DNA of 64,000 nucleotides from Nymphaea colorata (taxonomy: Eukaryota; Streptophyta; Magnoliopsida; Nymphaeales; Nymphaeaceae): the NCBI RefSeq assembly GCF_008831285.2, contig NC_045148.1, positions 18,471,002 through 18,535,001 on the forward strand, in the 5' to 3' direction. Of the stretch, positions 58,801-64,000 are shown piece after piece. The position numbers and the translations under genes are program-made. The stretch's first letter is position 1. Each line of letters begins with the position of its first letter. The notes beneath the pieces were generated by a model that saw only the letters and a list, made by a program, of their open reading frames with translations, ran no database searches and was not told the origin of the DNA.

Positions 58801-59259
58801 AGATGCTTTTGCATAATCAGGAACCCTGGGACTTTACATGACACGTAAACATACTCTTTAAATATTTGTTTCGTACAAACAATGCCCACAACAAGCTTGT
58901 TGTTCTTGCCTAGAAGAGCAAAAAGGTCATGTGTGCTTTGTATCGGAAATGTGAATTTCAAACTGGAACACTGGCTTCCTCTAGAGGGTAACATAGGTCT
59001 TTTAGCAGATGAGGGGCTTTTTCTTGTTCTCAATGTCAGCCTATAGAAAATGACAGCACAATCTTTCAACCATTACCATAATTGACCTGGCCAGTCAGAA
59101 AGCTATCATCTAATAGCTGATGATTTGATTCAAAACATAACAATTAAATATTGTATATCAGAGTATCAAAGGATTTTTTTTTTCATCCTACTTTTCTCCA
59201 CTTTCCCAACAAGGCAGACACAAGCTTTTAGGGTTCATTTTCTTCAAGAATAGAGAGAG

Positions 59260-60640
59260 GCCATTGTAAGTTTTGGAGAGAGTCAACTCTCAACTGAGGG
59301 TTTTGGAAGTAAACTAAATTCTACGTTCATTAACATAAAACAGGATGAATGTAGATTTCTGGTTATTCACGAGCATTCCAGCTTCACTTTCCAATTCTCT
59401 AAGGATATTTCAAACTTCTCCCACTATATTTTATCGCCCTACAAAAAATCATTGCACCTACATAAAAGATACCTAGAATATTTGCCTAAACCCCTCTGAA
59501 TTTAGAAAATTTGATTTCCATATTGAGAGCCGACCATTCGAGCCTACGCAAAAGAAAAAAAATTGAACCACAACTGTGAAAAAGATAGAAGGAGAGGGGA
59601 TCTCCCTGATAAAGCCCCCTCTGACTATAAAAAAAATAAGAAATAAAAAAAATTAAAAAAAAAAAACTTCATTTCTTCCGTTAATAATGAGAGCATATGA
59701 ATTTGTTTCTTCACATGTCATTACCTTAGAAACCCAATTATCAGAAAAACCAAGGTGGTGTAGGGATTTCCTAATGAAGTTTCATTTAACTTTGTCATAC
59801 ACCTTTGACATATCATGGTTCAGAAGCATTGATTGGCAGTTATGGTTAGCTAAGATATTAACCATCTAGTTGCATCCAAACCTATTCATGAATATGTTTA
59901 TTAGGCAGAAATGCTCCTTGATAATGATTAACAGTTCTAATGAGGATCTTTTCCATTCTAGCTGCCATGACTTTTGAAATGATCTTGTAAATGCTATTGC
60001 ACAATGCATTGAGCTGAAACTCCGTGTTGTTGGAAGCATTAGGAGTTTTACATTATAGTCCTGCATTAAGTGAGACATTGTCTTGCATCTTGAGCAAAAT
60101 TTTATTTGTGCTTTTCATTCAACTCTTTGTGATTGGACATCATCATAATTGCCACACTTCAACTCCACCATTGGATGGAACGTTAAGGAAAGTAGTATCT
60201 CCACACAAATTCGAGCATATCCTATCTGCAGTTCAACCTTTGTGAAGGGATCGACTTCCATTCACTCCCCACCCAGCACCCTGGCTACACCCGTTTGTTC
60301 CATAGGATGGACACCAAACAAGAAATTTCTACTCACTAGGGGATTTCAAGGGACTCCCCAATATAGAGGTCCATTATAACGACCCATCTACTGGCAAGCA
60401 GTTGACCTCCCACTCGCTATGTCTGTTTCCTCATAATGACAACAAGTTCTTCACTAGAATCTACTTTTACTAGGTAATGACCATTAACAACAAAGGAAAA
60501 GTGAAGGTAGTGAATCTCATATCAGGGAGAGCGAAGTCCAACGATAAAGAAGCCAAGATCCATTGATCTCCTATTTGCTCCACCTGGGAAGTAGGCTATG
60601 GTAATGTATTTGTAGGATTTCTTCATCTTCTCTAGATCTT
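59260..60640 (-). pseudogene. LINE ORF1-RT relic, A3 copy
   Basis: It has the same motif order as in copy A1: QIGYARICVE near 60220, the knuckle SRCKTMSHLMQDYN near 60085, LCNSIYKIISK near 60005-59970, then MLLNHDMSKVYDKVKW near 59825-59785. Here the LDMSKAYDRV-type motif A is in frame, with its catalytic Asp as part of HDMS, whereas A1 lost one base. LRGLYQGDPLSF-type motif B (about 59615) and the altered FYVG at the catalytic position are shared, so these defects predate the duplication. Confidence 0.75.
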
Positions 60641-63349
60641 CCCTAACAATGATGACATGGGGATGCCCACTAATTGTAGGCACTTCTAACTCTTCTTGGT
60701 CATCATAGGTTTCCATCGCATGCCTATTGATAGCTTTTACCATATTTGAGAGTTGGATTGCCGCATTGATTGCAGCTGCTCTCAAGTTGAGTATGTGAAA
60801 CAACCCCATCACAATCACCTACCCTTGAAGCCTCCTGCTTGGAGACATTGGACTCCTCCTTGTCGGTTCCCTGGATCAAGGACCGCCTCATGGTCACCAC
60901 TGGCATCTCTGGGATCATCATCCAGGGTGGGGGCCTTACTTCCTCACAATTGTTGCATTGTCTCCTAGAAGCATAGACAGGGGAAAGAGAGAAACGAAAG
61001 ACCCTATGAAAGGAGCTCTAATCAAAACACTAGGAGAGCTTCTCCCTCCTATGACCCTACTAGATTTTCTAAATGACCAACTAAATTTGGACAAACATAA
61101 TACCAGAATACATAATACCCACAATTAATTAATAAGTGGAACTAAAACATATTTGCAATAATTTCATATACATGATAACTATTGCATGCATGCATACTAA
61201 CATTTATGCGAAACTGGTTACCTGTGTATGAAATTTTTAAGCCATTTTTAATAATGACAAAACATGCCCATGATTATTAAAAAAAAGAAACTCTTTGTAG
61301 GGAGAAAAAGGAAGACCACAAAAAGAAAATTTTAGGATTCGATAAAGATAAAATTTATCAGTGTATATATATCATTATGGTTAAGATACCCCTTTAAGTA
61401 GTAAAAAAAAGCTTTTTTGTTTTTTTGTCCCCCTCATAACGTTATCTCAATATCTCATAAATATTTTTTTTATCTCATAAACATTATCTCATACTTAAGT
61501 TTAACATTATCTCAAACATCCGTCTATTATCTCATTATCTTATAAATAATTTATTTTCACAAAAGTATTAGGTCATATTTATGTTTAGTCTTATCTGATA
61601 CATCCATCTATCATCTCATTATCTTACATGTGTTTTATTATCTCATAAAGAACAACTCATACTTATGTTTAGTGTTACCTCATATATCCATCGGTCTGTC
61701 CATTAACTCATATCTCATAAATGTTTTGTTTTCTCATAAACATAATCTCCTACTTATTTGTTATTTCATACCCATTTGTTATCTCATGCATATGCATATG
61801 CAATGTTTGGGTGTGAAAGAAAATTTGCATATTTGTAGTATGGTCCACATCGAGCGTACGCTCGTTACATACGCAAAGCGGCGACAATACTCTCTCTCAT
61901 ATTCATGAATGTTGTACTTTTCACAATTAAATGTCTTTGTGTGCATATTTGTTCTTGAAACCATATATTGAATCTCTCAGCTTCATGTAGTAGTGAGACA
62001 AGGCTTTCAAATTACTTAACATAAGCTGGAATAAGTCAATAGTATGCATTATTTGGGAAACTTTCCCAAGTTCTCATCCCCATCTTCCCTTTTAAGGTGA
62101 TTGCAAATAAAAGGGCTGACAATGTGGCTGGAGCATTCCTGAGATGGCCTTGTTATGCCAAAATCGGTCAATGATCTACCAGAATCTGATGTATGGAGTA
62201 GTTTGTGGTGCAATAATACATGAATTAATTTAAGTTCTCCTTCCTAGACATTATGTGGGGTATTATGTTCCATAAAAAAAAATGATTCTACAATTGTGAT
62301 TTACAACCAGTTTAGATGCAGACGATTTATCGCCGATTTGGTTGAATGAATTGTGAAATTTCGAACAACATTATAAATTAAAAGTCATATTTTTCTCAAA
62401 ATGCAACATATAAAAAAGTTAATTAAATACTATCTTAAAATATATTAAAACAGTGCATATATCACAAGTCCCAATTAGTGCCCCCATTTGGATCTGGTTG
62501 CAGCAACAGCTTGCTGTGGGTACGCCTCCTACCTTTATCATTTCGGGAGCAGGTTGTTTCCCCACGTTTTTCAGTGAAAGAGAGTAACGCCCAAAGCGCC
62601 TCCATTTCATGTGAATTTTATTCTTAATGCAGCAAATAATTGCAAATATTGCTGAGTTTATTTTTATTGAGACAAATACTTGTAAATTTTTTTGTTAATA
62701 TTCTGCTATATATCCTATTGTTATCCTTGTGAAAAGCACATAATCTGTTACGTAAGAACCTGTAAATCACTTACCTAGTTTTACTCTAATATGGTGCCAT
62801 AATAATAAAAGAGCAATATTTAAGTCTAGAAATTCCTGAAGATATATAACTTATTTGGTGCTTAAAGGAAGAATATAAGCTATATACTAATAATTAATAT
62901 GCATCTACAACGGTATATCCCTTAATTCTTTTTATTTTTTCCCAAATAAATATAGAAGCATCTCTTCCTTGTTGTCTGAAGAAAACAATTTGGCATGTTT
63001 AGTTTATTTTAATTTGTAGCGGGATTGGAAATTAACACCTAGGTGGATATTAAACTTCCACAGTAAATTATTCAAAACTAATTAATATTGAGGTTGTTAA
63101 GTTTTTTATAAAAATATTTTGAAAACTCGTTAATAAAAGCGGTGGGTGTTGGTCGCTAACAAGGCTGAACAAAATCCCCAAAATGGTGCAAATTAATCTG
63201 TTGATTCCAGATCATTGTGCATATCTTTGGGACAACGACAACATTTACTGGTAAGGTGGATCCTCATGTACAGTGGACATCCCAAACAGTGCACCAATTA
63301 ACAAACAGCTAATATTGATTTTTTTTTTGTTAGGGGGTCGTGGGGGAAG

Positions 63350-63705
63350 AGAGAGAGAGAGAGAGCGCTTCTCAGTTACGGAAACAGGGATGGTGAGAAT
63401 ATGAAGAAGGGGTAAAGTGTGTCGCAGGCCTCCTCATGAGCTTGTTGTTGCCAACTCCACCATCGTCAACATCATCGTTGTCTTCTCAAAAGATTTAGTG
63501 GAGAAAGTATGACTTAGCAAATGAAAGAACAGTAGGGCCTTCTACCTCTTGGATCTGTTATGGAAAATGAAAACGAATTCTTAAAGCTGTGTTATATTAA
63601 CTTTGTCTTTTTACACCTACTGTAAAGCTGTAAAATTGAATCGTGGTATTCCTTGCCATGCATGAGAAATTCTATAGAAGGTTGAAGGCATGATTTTGTT
63701 GTAAC
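63350..63705 (+). mobile_element. Copia-type LTR copy, 3' truncated
   Basis: The counterpart of 3975-4470 inside A3. The LTR sequence ends at TGTAACAGAAAA and passes directly to ACACAAATGAAATATT, whereas A1 keeps the remaining LTR and flank (4390-4535). The joined ends share AGAAAA. Confidence 0.7.
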
Positions 63706-64000
63706 AGAAAAACACAAATGAAATATTAATGAGTTAAATGAAATACAGCAAGAACATTTGAGTTCTACTATTTGCTAGGTTATTTTTCTTATTATTTGTT
63801 ATCATAATTTTTCAAAAAATTGGGGAAGATCGTAACACGTTGTCGAAATTTTCTGCTCGATCGACCATCATGCATGTTGAAACGAATATATATATATAGA
63901 ACAGCAGGTTTTCTGGTCTTTCAAACATGGTGTATATTTTTCTATTTGGCTCACAATCTGTCCTTAGGCATATTCTGATCTTGATTAACTTTGTCTACAA

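Larger units (their letters stand above)
57390..61130 (-). mobile_element. L1-type LINE, family A copy A3 with 3' half
   Basis: This is the homologue of 1-1995 but shows more of the element: ORF1 (about 60640-60150), knuckle-RT junction (about 60095-59330), connection region, zf-RVT domain (about 58375-58280) and a 3' untranslated part ending near 57620-57390 with a T-rich CTCTTTATTTTTTTATC sequence on the minus strand. The endonuclease is missing and all frames are broken. The 3' boundary is approximate because no target duplication was identified. Confidence 0.75.
59134..64000. repeat. Segmental duplication family A, copy A3
   Basis: Direct repeat of 1-4838, cut by the right window edge. 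It differs from A1 by keeping about 245 bp at 62097-62342, by lacking the 39-bp duplication at 4171, and by a deletion of about 150 bp in the LTR tail (joined at about 63705-63715). It probably continues into another B copy beyond the window. Confidence 0.9.

Overview
This window looks like gene-poor nuclear DNA of a flowering plant. The evidence is the mix of element families: Ty3/gypsy and Copia LTR retrotransposons primed by initiator-Met tRNA, L1-type LINEs with DUF4283-like ORF1, hAT and PIF/Harbinger-like elements, a CACTA-type end, and long AT-rich stretches with GA/CT microsatellites. I found no convincing host gene, tRNA, rRNA or organellar insert. The species cannot be named from the sequence. 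All domain names come from motifs read by eye.

Layout. Three long segment families recur. Family A (LINE relic plus an ATCTCAT-rich tract) lies at 1-4838 and 59134-64000, with a partial copy at 54063-56082. Family B (about 6 kb, no coding content recognised) lies at 3180-8528 plus 16307-17000, at 28755-34814, and at 38835-44880, all in the same orientation. Family C (about 1.4 kb) lies at 19375-20800; its second copy is split, with a small piece at 34815-34987 and the rest inverted at 38834-37640. The A-to-B continuity at 1-8528 suggests that a larger A+B unit was duplicated locally and then eroded differently in each copy.

Younger insertions lie on this framework. The best preserved is a Ty3/gypsy element at 8529-16132 (minus strand) with 3-kb LTRs, a 5-bp target duplication, a tRNA-Met primer site, a polypurine tract and an intact gag, but with reverse transcriptase and most of the integrase deleted. 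It landed inside the target duplication of a small hAT-like MITE (16140-16306). A 1.6-kb PIF/Harbinger-like element (39030-40621) inserted into the third B copy and was later caught in a 1244-bp tandem duplication. A LINE (21900-26150, minus) keeps a recognisable endonuclease but lost most of its RT, and its 5' part was also tandemly duplicated. Two decayed Copia elements (34988-38037 minus; about 46740-50109 plus), two LINE 3' fragments (32475-33080, 43197-43570) and several LTR or primer-site remnants fill much of the rest.

The copies act as empty-site controls for one another, so the order of several events can be read: hAT insertion before B duplication; LINE fragment in B2 and B3 but not B1; gypsy element only in B1; Harbinger-like element only in B3. 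A 3.85-kb inversion (34988-38834) explains how the C segment and a Copia element are arranged. I see no new multi-gene system. The value of the window is in structural history: nested insertions, microhomology junctions and an internally deleted but possibly mobilisable gypsy element.
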